From assembly GCA_900553205.1 (NCBI GenBank), contig USCK01000009.1, forward strand, positions 1 through 26,022: a DNA stretch of 26,022 nucleotides, written 5' to 3'. The DNA is from an uncultured bacterium. Lineage in GTDB: Bacteria > Cyanobacteriota > Vampirovibrionia > Gastranaerophilales > Gastranaerophilaceae. The notes beneath the pieces were generated by a model. That model ran no database searches. It was not told the DNA's origin and worked only from the letters and a program-made list of their open reading frames with translations. Position numbers and translations under genes: made by a program. Within the stretch, counting starts at the first letter, position 1; every line of letters begins with the position of its first letter. Of this stretch, positions 7,329 to 15,300 are shown piece by piece.

Positions 7329-8612
7329 ATGAACTCAGTTTTGGAAAAAGAATCAAGCGTTTTGGAGCGCAGTGATATTAAAGATATTAACCTTGCAGAA
7401 CAAGGCAAGAATAATATTGAATGGGCATTAAAAGACATGCCTGTATTAAGAAAAATTGAAGAAAGATTTATCAAGGAACAACCATTTAAAGGTTTAAAAT
7501 TATCAGCTTGTGTACATATTACAAAAGAAACTGCTGCATTGTGTACTGTTATGAAAGCTGGTGGTGCAGATGCTATTTTAGTTGCATCAAATCCTTTATC
7601 AACTCAAGATGATGTTGCAGCAGCCCTTGTTAAATATTGGGGAATTCCTGTACAAGGATATGCTGGTGAATCTGTAGAAACATATAGAAAACATGTTAAT
7701 GCAGCATTAGACCATAATCCTGATATTGTTATTGATGATGGTTGTGATATTGTTGCAACAATTCACGCAGAAAGACCTGAACTTGCAAAAAAAATTATAG
7801 GTTCAACAGAAGAAACAACAACTGGTATTATAAGACTACAAGCTTTAGAAAATGAAGGCAAACTAGCATTTCCTGCAGTTGGTGTTAACACAAGTTTAAC
7901 AAAACATTTATATGATAACAGATATGGTACTGGACAAAGTTCTATGGATGGTATTATAAGAGCAACAAATATTTTGTTAGCTGGTAAAACTGTTGTTATT
8001 TCTGGTTATGGCTGGTGTGGTCGTGGTTGTGCTTTAAGAGCGAAAGCATTGGGCGCTAATGTTATTGTTTGTGAAGTTGACCCTCTAAAAGCTTTAGAAG
8101 CTGCTATGGAAGGTTATAGAGTAATGCCTATCGCTGAAGCAGCAAAAGAAGGCGATGTATTCTTAACAGTAACAGGTGATAAACATGTTGTTGATGTACA
8201 ACATATTCTATCTATGAAAGACGGTGCATTCTTAGCTAACGCAGGTCACTTTGACCACGAAGTTAATGTTCCTGATTTGAAACAACATACTGTTGAAATC
8301 AAGAGAATCAGACCATTTATGGATGAATATAAACTTGATAATGGTAAATCAGTATATGTTTTAGCTGAAGGTAGATTAGTAAACCTTGTAGCAGCAGAAG
8401 GACACCCTGCATCTGTAATGGATATGAGCTTTGCTAACCAAGCTTTAGGTATTGAATATATTGTTAAAAATCAAGGTAAATTAGAAAAAAAATTACACAC
8501 ATTACCTGAAGAAGTTGATATGAAAATTGCTTCGTTAAAACTTGAATCAATGGGTATTCAAATAGATACCTTAACTCCTGAACAAGAAGAATACTTGAAC
8601 AGCTGGAAATAA
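7329..8612 (+). CDS. ahcY: Adenosylhomocysteinase (S-adenosylhomocysteine hydrolase)
   Basis: Hydrolyses S-adenosylhomocysteine to adenosine and homocysteine, with a tightly bound NAD, and so keeps SAM-dependent methylation running. It has 427 residues. The substrate region includes CVHITKETAAL, IDDGCDIVATIH, GSTEETTTGIIRL and VNTSLTKHLYDNRYGTGQS, with the catalytic Lys/Asp pair in LTK...YDN. The NAD site is VVISGYGWCGRGCALRAKALG at about 220-240, and the C-terminus has LVNLVAAEGHPASVMDMSF. The 'YGTGQS' and 'GYGWCGRG' spellings and the shorter length match the archaeal/thermophile-like branch rather than the longer eukaryote/proteobacterial form. The ribosome site AGAGGA is clear, and a strong terminator follows. 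Confident call. Confidence 0.96.
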   Translation: MNSVLEKESSVLERSDIKDINLAEQGKNNIEWALKDMPVLRKIEERFIKEQPFKGLKLSACVHITKETAALCTVMKAGGADAILVASNPLSTQDDVAAALVKYWGIPVQGYAGESVETYRKHVNAALDHNPDIVIDDGCDIVATIHAERPELAKKIIGSTEETTTGIIRLQALENEGKLAFPAVGVNTSLTKHLYDNRYGTGQSSMDGIIRATNILLAGKTVVISGYGWCGRGCALRAKALGANVIVCEVDPLKALEAAMEGYRVMPIAEAAKEGDVFLTVTGDKHVVDVQHILSMKDGAFLANAGHFDHEVNVPDLKQHTVEIKRIRPFMDEYKLDNGKSVYVLAEGRLVNLVAAEGHPASVMDMSFANQALGIEYIVKNQGKLEKKLHTLPEEVDMKIASLKLESMGIQIDTLTPEQEEYLNSWK

Positions 8613-8646
8613 TTAATTCTTTAAAAGAATTTAATTTATAATTATA

Positions 8647-8678
8647 AAGCCCGATTTGCTAATTCAAATCGGGCTTTT
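8647..8678 (+). terminator. Rho-independent terminator of ahcY
   Basis: A perfect 12-bp stem (AAGCCCGATTTG with its complement) around a six-base loop, ending in a TTTT tract. Confidence 0.9.
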
Positions 8679-8689
8679 AAATATGCAAT

Positions 8690-8728
8690 AAAAAATTAAA
8701 TTTGAAAAATTTTTATTTTTCTAAATTT
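8690..8728 (-). terminator. AT-rich terminator of the cysteine-array gene
   Basis: On the minus strand AAATTT and AAAAAT segments pair back over a four-base loop, giving about 13 bp with one bulge, followed by AATTTTTTATT. It lies directly after the stop codon at 8732. Confidence 0.5.
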
Positions 8729-8731
8729 TCC

Positions 8732-9163
8732 TTATTTAGTAGTGCATTTTGGACAATTACATTTTTGAACAGTTTCTTTTGCTTTTGTACAAGCTGGACA
8801 AGTACAATCTTTTGTTGTTGTACATTTGTCACATTTGCATTTTTCTATTTGAGCTTTAGCTTTTTCACATTTTTTGCAAGTACAACCGTTTGCTGAACAT
8901 TGAGGGCATTTGCAATTTGTTAATTGAGCCTTTGCTTTTTCGCATTTAGGACAAGTGCAATCTTTTGTTGTTGTGCATTTGTCACATTTGCATTTTGCAA
9001 CTGTAGCCTTAGCAGCTTCACAAGTTGGACATGTACAATCTTTCACAACAGTCTTTTCTGTTGCAACTTGAGGTGTTGCAGGACAAGTTTTTTGACAAGG
9101 TTTTGCCATAACAGCTGTACCTACCAAACCTACTACGAGTAAAGTTAATAAAAGTTTTTTCAT
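8732..9163 (-). CDS. Secreted cysteine-array protein, four CxCxxC-pair repeats
   Basis: A 143-residue preprotein. I start it at the ATG at 9163 because an AAAGGAGAG site lies just upstream; a longer in-frame form has none. The signal peptide MKKLLLTLLVVGLVGTAVMA ends in VMA, so cleavage is expected after residue 20. The mature protein (about 123 residues) has 26 cysteines, 24 of them in eight CxCxxC units. These form four repeats of 25-26 residues (42-67, 68-92, 93-118, 119-143). Each has a CTCPxC-type unit, a helical Lys/Ala linker of nine residues (as in EKAKAQIEK), then a KCKCxxC-type unit and a TTTK turn. There are no His and few aromatic residues. It looks like an exported metal- or disulfide-rich protein resembling metallothioneins, but I recognise no named family. 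It has its own promoter and terminator. Confidence 0.85.
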   Translation of the reverse strand: MKKLLLTLLVVGLVGTAVMAKPCQKTCPATPQVATEKTVVKDCTCPTCEAAKATVAKCKCDKCTTTKDCTCPKCEKAKAQLTNCKCPQCSANGCTCKKCEKAKAQIEKCKCDKCTTTKDCTCPACTKAKETVQKCNCPKCTTK

Positions 9164-9193
9164 ATCTGACTCTCCTTTCTGTATTTCAACATG

Positions 9194-9222
9194 AATATAT
9201 AACTTTAAACTCAATTTGTAAA
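9194..9222 (-). promoter_or_regulatory. Promoter of the cysteine-array gene
   Basis: On the minus strand TTTACA (9217-9222), a 17-bp spacer and TATATT (9194-9199) form a good sigma-70-type promoter, about 30 bases before the start codon. Confidence 0.6.
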
Positions 9223-9240
9223 TAGGTATTTTTTAATTTA

Positions 9241-9297
9241 GTTAATAAGAGTTAAGTGACTAAGTTATTAAGAAGATAGTTGTTTCTTATTCACTAA
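9241..9297. repeat. Octamer-type intergenic repeat, copy 3
   Basis: Shares 31 identical bases (9259-9289) with copy 1, with a similar upstream half (AATAAGAGTTAAGTGACTAAG). It lies between the divergent cysteine-array gene and dnaJ. Confidence 0.75.
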
Positions 9298-9330
9298 ACA
9301 ACCTACATGATTAAAAAAAGATTAATAATA

Positions 9331-9383
9331 CAAATTCTATAAAAAATTGTATTATTATATAATTAGTTGGGAACGATTCCAAC
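9331..9383. other. Inverted repeats in the dnaJ upstream region
   Basis: AATACAA(A)TT pairs with AATTGTATT (9331-9357, one bulge), and GTTGG...CCAAC (9366-9383) forms a second small hairpin. Neither matches the CIRCE heat-shock operator. They could be an operator or a 5' UTR structure; function unknown. Confidence 0.35.
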
Positions 9384-9419
9384 AACATATATATACCCAA
9401 GTGAGAATGGAAAAATATT

Positions 9420-10466
9420 ATGCAATACAAAGATTATTATGAAATATTAGGTGTAAAAAGAGAAGCAACCGAACAAGAAATAAAATCAGCATACAGAAAA
9501 CTTGCTCGTAAATATCACCCTGATGTTAATAAAACAAAAGAAGCAGAAGCTAAATTTAAAGATATTAATGAAGCTTATGAAGTATTAGGCGACAAAGAAA
9601 AACGTCAAAGATACGACAGCTTAGGTTCAAACTGGCAAAACGGTGCAAATTACACCCCACCTCCAGGATTTGAACAATTTAATTTTAACTTCAATCAAGG
9701 TGGAGGTGCACAAAGCTTTGATTTTGGTGGCGGAGCTGGTGGTTTCTCTGATTTCTTCTCATCATTGTTCGGAGATTTCATGAGTGGACAAGGTGCAAGC
9801 TCTGCAGGTGGATTTTCAGGCTTTGATTTCGGAAACGCAGGCAGAAGCAGACAAACTCGTCAAACAAGACAAACTGCTCAAGCCAAATCAGAAGATTTGG
9901 ATATAACCAAAACTTTAAATGTTTCAGTAAAAGACCTTATAAGCTCATCACCTGTAACAGTAAAATTCAATGACATATCCAAATGTACTCAATGCCCACC
10001 TAACGGAGGGTTCTGTACACATTGTTCAGGTACAGGTTTTGTAACAACACCAAAGAGTGTTAAAGTTAAACTCCCTAAGAATGTATCCGAAGGGCAAAAG
10101 ATAAGATTAAAAAATGAGGGTAAGATTGATTCTTACGGTCGCAAGGGTGATTTGTATTTAGTTATCCATATCAAAGATTCTGAATACGAGATAGATGGTT
10201 CAACTCTTGTTAAAGAAGTTGAAATCACTCCTTATCAAGCAGTTTTGGGTTGTCAAAAAGAAATCATGACACCACATGGCAAAGTTAATATCAAAATTCC
10301 ACCTAAAGTTTCTTCCGGTCAATCATTGAGATTAAAGAAACTTGGTTTACCTGATAAGAGTGGTAATTTGGGCGAATTAAAAGCAAAAATCAAAATCGTA
10401 ATCCCTAAGGATTTAACCAATAAGGAAATCGACTTGTATAAACAACTTGCCCAATTAAGAGGTTAA
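9420..10466 (+). CDS. dnaJ: DnaJ-family co-chaperone with reduced zinc finger
   Basis: An Hsp40 that stimulates the ATPase of DnaK and delivers unfolded substrates. The J domain spans residues 1-70 with HPD at 33-35. A Gly/Phe-rich region runs from about 75 to 140 (GGGAQSFDFGGGAGGFSDFF). The two C-terminal beta domains cover about 155-345 (LPKNVSEGQKIRLKNEGK; IPPKVSSGQSLRLKKLGLP). Between them, where canonical DnaJ has four CxxCxGxG motifs, only two are left: Cys189/192 and Cys199/202 (CTQCPPNGGFCTHCSGTG), enough for one zinc ion. Length 348, against about 375 for E. coli DnaJ. It is therefore intermediate between class A DnaJ and CbpA-type class B. No dnaK or grpE is adjacent. The ribosome site is weak (GAGAA). 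Confidence 0.9.
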   Translation: MQYKDYYEILGVKREATEQEIKSAYRKLARKYHPDVNKTKEAEAKFKDINEAYEVLGDKEKRQRYDSLGSNWQNGANYTPPPGFEQFNFNFNQGGGAQSFDFGGGAGGFSDFFSSLFGDFMSGQGASSAGGFSGFDFGNAGRSRQTRQTRQTAQAKSEDLDITKTLNVSVKDLISSSPVTVKFNDISKCTQCPPNGGFCTHCSGTGFVTTPKSVKVKLPKNVSEGQKIRLKNEGKIDSYGRKGDLYLVIHIKDSEYEIDGSTLVKEVEITPYQAVLGCQKEIMTPHGKVNIKIPPKVSSGQSLRLKKLGLPDKSGNLGELKAKIKIVIPKDLTNKEIDLYKQLAQLRG

Positions 10467-10473
10467 GAAGCAG

Positions 10474-10686
10474 TTAAGGCTTTATGAGCTTGTAGGTATC
10501 AACGCCAAGAGCTTCTGCAAGCATGTCCAGCCTTTTCATGCCGGGGAATCTTTTGCCTCGTTCAATTTCAGATAGATAATCACAAGAAATTCCACATATT
10601 TCGCTAAGTTTATCTTGTGTATATTTCTTAGCAAGCCTGTATTTTCTAAGGTTTTTGGAAAGATTTTCTTGTGCTGTCTGTACCAT
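10474..10686 (-). CDS. XRE-family helix-turn-helix regulator
   Basis: A 70-residue single-domain DNA-binding protein. Residues 10-65 form a complete Cro/C1-type HTH: LRKYRLAKKYTQDKLSEICG, then the recognition helix in ISCDYLSEIERGKRFPGMKRL, ending in LAEALGVDTYKL. There is no sensor or dimerisation domain. It ends 7 bases from the convergent dnaJ stop. There is no Shine-Dalgarno site; a CATAAT hexamer ends seven bases before the ATG, suggesting a leaderless transcript. Target genes cannot be told from the sequence. Confidence 0.9.
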   Translation of the reverse strand: MVQTAQENLSKNLRKYRLAKKYTQDKLSEICGISCDYLSEIERGKRFPGMKRLDMLAEALGVDTYKLIKP

Positions 10687-10693
10687 ATAGATA

Positions 10694-10722
10694 ATTATGA
10701 TTTGTTTAACGGTTTAATATAA
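10694..10722 (-). promoter_or_regulatory. Leaderless-type promoter of the XRE gene
   Basis: On the minus strand TTATAT, a 17-bp spacer and CATAAT (10694-10699). The predicted +1 is 10687, one base before the ATG at 10686. The -35 is weak. Confidence 0.4.
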
Positions 10723-10920
10723 CAGACAAATAGCACGATAAAAGTACTCTCTTTTTTCGCTTATATTCAAGTTTGAGATAATAAAATTATTTAGGAAAGC
10801 GAATTTCAGTACAGAGTTTTTGCCGGATAGCGAACAGATTGAGGTTTTAGAATAAAGTTCATTTGCCAAAACTCTGTGAACGTGGAAAAAATTCAAGACG
10901 GCGACTCCGTCTGAAAGATA
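10714..10920. repeat. Gene-free block with inverted repeats upstream of gap
   Basis: The 328 bases between the XRE gene and gap hold no gene I can support. ACAGAGTTTT (10811-10820) pairs with AAAACTCTGT (10868-10877). AGACGG/CCGTCT at about 10898-10911 forms a small hairpin. Positions 10901-10918 are an inverted copy of 12097-12114 beyond gap. It looks like a non-coding repeat element. Confidence 0.55.
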
Positions 10921-10941
10921 AAAAATATAAAATAAAAATGC

Positions 10942-10970
10942 TTGTAACGTATTTTTGTTTGTACTAATAT
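10942..10970 (+). promoter_or_regulatory. Promoter of gap
   Basis: TTGTAA (10942-10947), a 17-bp spacer and TAATAT (10965-10970). The start near 10977 gives a leader of about 38 bases ending in an AAGGAG ribosome site. Confidence 0.65.
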
Positions 10971-11014
10971 GAATGTGTTAAAAGATTATTTACGATAAGA
11001 AGGAGTTTAAAATT

Positions 11015-12019
11015 ATGGTAAATGTTGCAATTAACGGATTCGGTAGAATCGGTAGAAACACTTTAAGAGCTGCAATTGCAGAAGGTATTTTTGACAAAAT
11101 CAACTATGTAGCAATCAATGACCCTGGTTTAAAACCTGCTGATGCTGCTAGAATTTTCAAATATGACTCTGTAATGGGTAAATTCGATGGTACAGTAGAA
11201 GCTTATGATGAAGGTATCATCGTAAACGGTAAAAAGATTAAATTCTTTGCAGAAAAAGATCCTGCACAATTACCTTGGAAAGATTTAGGTGTTGAAGTTG
11301 TTGTTGAATCAACAGGTTTCTTCACAGATGCTACAAAAGCTCATGCACACATCGATGCAGGTGCTAAAAAAGTTATCATTTCTGCACCAGCTTCTAACGA
11401 AGACAAAACTATCGTTTTAGGTGTAAACGAAAATGAATACGATCCAGCAAAACACAATGTAATTTCTATGGCATCTTGTACAACTAACTGCTTAGCTCCA
11501 GTAGCTAAAGCTATCAACGAAAAATTCGGTATCGTTAAAGGTTTAATGACAACAGTTCACTCATATACTGGTGACCAAAGAATCTTAGATGCTGGACACA
11601 AAGATCCTCGTAGAGCTAGAGCTGGTGCTTTAAACATCGTTCCTACAAAAACAGGTGCTGCTAAAGCTGTTGCATTAGTTCTTCCTGAATTAAAAGGAAA
11701 ATTAGATGGTTTCGCTATGCGTGTTCCTACTCCAGATGTTTCTCTAGTTGATGTTGTATTCGAAACAGAAAAGAAAGTTACTGTTGAAGAAGTAAACGCA
11801 GCATTAAAAGAAGCAGCTGACGGACATGTACTTTGCTACACTGAAGAACCACTTGTATCTTCTGACTACATCGGTTCTCACCAATCATCAACTGTTGATG
11901 CTCTATTAACAAGAGTTATGGGTGACAACATGGTTAAAGTTATTTCTTGGTATGATAACGAATGTGGTTATTCTACAAGATTAGCTGAAACTACATTAAT
12001 GGTTGCTGAAAAATTATAA
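11015..12019 (+). CDS. gap: Glyceraldehyde-3-phosphate dehydrogenase, type I
   Basis: Glycolytic enzyme converting glyceraldehyde-3-phosphate, phosphate and NAD(P) to 1,3-bisphosphoglycerate. It has 334 residues. The Rossmann loop NGFGRIGR is at 7-14 and the adenosine-binding region is AINDPGLKPADAARIFKYDSV. The catalytic Cys155 lies in SMASCTTNCLAP and His182 in TTVHSYTGDQ. The S-loop reads DAGHKDPRRARAGALNIVPT. The Asp of 'AINDP' favours NAD, while the RRARAGA spelling also occurs in NADP-using forms, so cofactor choice is open. The codon use looks more uniform than in its neighbours (GTT, GCT, TTA rich), as expected for high expression. It has its own promoter, a strong AAGGAG site and a terminator, so it is monocistronic. 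Confidence 0.98.
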   Translation: MVNVAINGFGRIGRNTLRAAIAEGIFDKINYVAINDPGLKPADAARIFKYDSVMGKFDGTVEAYDEGIIVNGKKIKFFAEKDPAQLPWKDLGVEVVVESTGFFTDATKAHAHIDAGAKKVIISAPASNEDKTIVLGVNENEYDPAKHNVISMASCTTNCLAPVAKAINEKFGIVKGLMTTVHSYTGDQRILDAGHKDPRRARAGALNIVPTKTGAAKAVALVLPELKGKLDGFAMRVPTPDVSLVDVVFETEKKVTVEEVNAALKEAADGHVLCYTEEPLVSSDYIGSHQSSTVDALLTRVMGDNMVKVISWYDNECGYSTRLAETTLMVAEKL

Positions 12020-12047
12020 TTTGAAATTTCAAGTTTATAATACAGAT

Positions 12048-12081
12048 AACGAGGATTGATTAACTTCAATCCTCGTTTTTT
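12048..12081 (+). terminator. Rho-independent terminator of gap
   Basis: A 12-bp perfect stem (AACGAGGATTGA, 12048-12059, with 12066-12077) around a six-base loop, ending in a run of six T's. Confidence 0.92.
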
Positions 12082-12096
12082 ATTTGATATTTTTTG

Positions 12097-12300
12097 TCTT
12101 TCAGACGGAGTCGCTTTTGGTGGCAAAAGCAACACAAAACCACCGACACGCCTTTTGTTCACATCAAACAATAAACTCGTAATCAGCCGAATAACTCGTT
12201 GTTTCACAACTCAAACAAATTCGGCTTTTGACTTTATACTCGTTTTGTTTGATTGTTCTCTTTCAGGCTATTGTCGGATTTTTAACTTTTTATTTTTATA
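12097..12300. repeat. Gene-free block with hairpins downstream of gap
   Basis: It begins with the 18-base sequence shared in inverted orientation with 10901-10918. GCTTTTG/CAAAAGC forms a hairpin near 12113-12130. AGCCGAAT (12185-12192) pairs with ATTCGGCT (12219-12226) around an inner GTTGT/ACAAC stem, followed by TTTT, so it could also terminate transcription. An open frame of 81 codons on the plus strand has no ribosome site and looks accidental. Confidence 0.5.
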
Positions 12301-12315
12301 ACTTATAAATTTTTA

Positions 12316-15300
12316 TTAACCCAACAAATTCTCAAAAATAATACTTATATCATTTTCTTGCATTTTGTTAAAATATTTCGATTTTTGTGCGACTGTTATA
12401 TATAATCTGCGTTTTGCTCGAGTTATTGCAACATATAACAATCTGAAATTCTCTGCGATATTAAATTCCTTCAACTCTAATTCTGATTTTTTCTTATAAT
12501 CAGAATTTATTGCTTTCACATTCTCCATGAACAGTGATGAAGATTTCAACTTCATTTTTTCAATATCAAGCGAAAGATTTTTTTCTGTGAGTTCAGGAAT
12601 AAATACATAATCAAACTCATCACCTTTTGACTTGTGCATTGTCATAATTTGGATAGTACCTGTTTGCTCTGTCGCAGAATCTTCTTCTGCAAAGAATTTG
12701 AACCCACTCAAGGAAGGCTTGTTTGCCAATTCACCTAATTTTTGAATTAATAAAGATAAGTCATTTTTAACATTCAATCTTGCAACAAGCGTAGAAATAA
12801 GGTAAACATTTGAGATTTCCAAATCCGTATTATAGTAGTACAAGCCAATTTTAGAAACCAGCTCTTGAGGTGGAAGTGTGGAATAAAGTAACCAATAATT
12901 CATATCCCAAAGGAATTGAGCCAACTCCCCAACATCATCAGGATTAAGCGTGATAAAATCAGCTTCGCAGTTTTCTATTTTGCAGGCATAATTCTTTTTA
13001 TAAAACCCTTGTTCATAAAGAGCTTGATATGTATCTGCCAAGTTCCCATTGCTGAAAGGATTTTCTATTGCTTTTAATATTGCAAATATTGTTTTGAAAA
13101 TCGCTTTCTTGCCTAAAGATTCACTTCTTGTTATAACTTTGAACCCTGCATTGTTAATAAAACTTTCCCACTCTGAAACTTGGAAATTATTTCTTAATAA
13201 AATCCCGATAGTTGCATCAGGCTTTTTAGTTAAGAGTTTTTTTATTTCTGATAAAACAAAATTTCTTTCATCTTGCCCTGTTTCAAAAACCTCATTTATA
13301 ACTGCATTTTTTTCAACGGGATTCTTACCTTCAACAGGATTCATCATCATGTTGTAGAAGGATTTGCCACCATAATTGACTAACCTGTTAGCAAGTTTCC
13401 AAACATCTTCGGTACATCTTTGAGAACGATTCATCATTACCTTATCTGAGCTGTTAATAAATTGATAGAACCCTTCTACATCAGCATTAGTAAATGTTGT
13501 TGTAATAGCTTGATTTATATCACCACATCTAATTATATTTTGATATTTGCCTGATAATAAATTCAATAATCTTTGTTGAATCTCAGAAGAATCTTGTGCC
13601 TCATCTTCAATAATATAATGGCAAAGATTTTGATAATAGCTCAATATGTCTGAATTTTCTTCTAATAATTTTACGGCAGAAACTAATATATCATCATAAT
13701 CTATCAAATTGTTTTCTTGCAATTTTGTTTGATAATCTTGATAAAATCTTATAAATCGTCTTACTTTTGGGTGAAGCTCTTTTAAGTTAATATTTTTCGG
13801 AACACCACCCGAGAGTTTCAGAACAGAAACAGCTCTTGTAAAATCATCAACATCAGCTTTATCAATAGAACCTGATATTGCACCGATTATACGCATTTTT
13901 AGTGAATCGTCACAGATATCAAATTCAGGGTCAAGTCCTAAGCGTTCATAGTTAGAATTTTCTTTCAGGATTCTTAGTGCAAGCCCATGAATTGTTGTAA
14001 TATTAGGGAGTTTTGTATTTTCAGGATTAATATTTTTTATCCTGTCTTTGAAATTTCTTGCTGCAGACTCCATATATGTCAATACATATATGTTTTCAGG
14101 TTGTATTTTATACTCCATAAGTTTAAGTATAAGAGCTAATAAAATCGTGGTTTTGCCTGCCCCAGGGACAGCAGAAATTGCCATTTTCCCCCGTTTATAC
14201 TCAAGTACAGGTTTTTGGTCATCTCTTGGAATAATTTTAAAACCTGTAGGTTTCGTGTCTTTTGGTGCTTCACAGATAAGATACATTTCTATCCCACCAA
14301 AGTTTTCACCCCCTTGAGAATCAAAAATTGAGGAAAGTGCATAGACATAATCCGTACAAAAATTTAGTTTTCGCAGGATTTTAGCTGTTTTATCTTTTGC
14401 GAGATATATATCATCTTCTACTGTATAATCAGCTTTTTGCCAACATTTTTGAAACACCCAAGAATTATACAGAGGCCCTGTGTCTGATTTTGTCCAAAGA
14501 TTAGATGACACATCAAGCCAGATTTGGTATTTGGAAATAATTTTATTATCTATAATTTTTTGAGGGGTCGAGATTAACAAATCATTATCTTCTACATTTA
14601 TGACAGAGTATGGTTGCTCTGAAATAATAGAATTTTCCAGTTGAACAATAATATCCTCTGTACGAGAACGAGCAAATACTTTTTCAAAATCTTGAATTTG
14701 TTTCAAGAAAAAGTTGAATTTGCGTATCCTCTCTGGTGGAATATAATCGACAAGCGTTTCATATACATAAAAAATCTTTTCAGAAAGCAGGGACTCATCT
14801 TGTTTCAGATGCGCTATTACATTTTGAAATTTGTCATATTTTTCTTTATATTCGCCTGATAAAGATTTCATATTTTTTATCGGAATATTTAAAAAATCAG
14901 AGAAAATTCCACGTTTATCAAACTCATTAATTGGTAGATTTATACCCATTTTTATTATATTGACGATAGATTTTATAAATGTATCATCAAGAAGTTTTTC
15001 ACTCCCTGAGATGAATTTCAGGTTATAATTCGATAAATTTTGAGAGATAGAAAACTTCAAAATATCATCAATAATAGGTGAAATTATCGTAATATCACTG
15101 GGCTTTACACCTTTTTCTATCAAGAAGTTTATTTTTTGACAACAAGCATCAAGCATATCTGCTCTTTTAGAATACGAGGTATAATTGAGATTTTGCAAAA
15201 TATTTTGTTCATTCTCTTTTACATTCTTGTACAATTTTGGCGCATCGGTGTTTGAGTTTGAGGTTAGAGTTTGTGGCAATTCCTTGTATATTTTGTATAA

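Noticed and set aside
8702..9142. Plus-strand Cys/Phe-rich frames
   Set aside because: Mirror images of the cysteine-array repeats on the minus strand, which has the signal peptide and ribosome site.
9366..9383. CIRCE operator for dnaJ
   Set aside because: The inverted repeat is GTTGG/CCAAC with a short loop, unlike TTAGCACTC-N9-GAGTGCTAA.
10714..10896. Minus-strand 60-codon frame
   Set aside because: Lies in the hairpin-rich block upstream of gap; no ribosome site and no protein pattern, more likely repeat DNA.
12056..12301. Plus-strand 81-codon and overlapping minus-strand 79-codon frames
   Set aside because: The plus frame starts inside the gap terminator and spans the hairpin block; the minus frame runs into the end of gap. 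Neither has a ribosome site.
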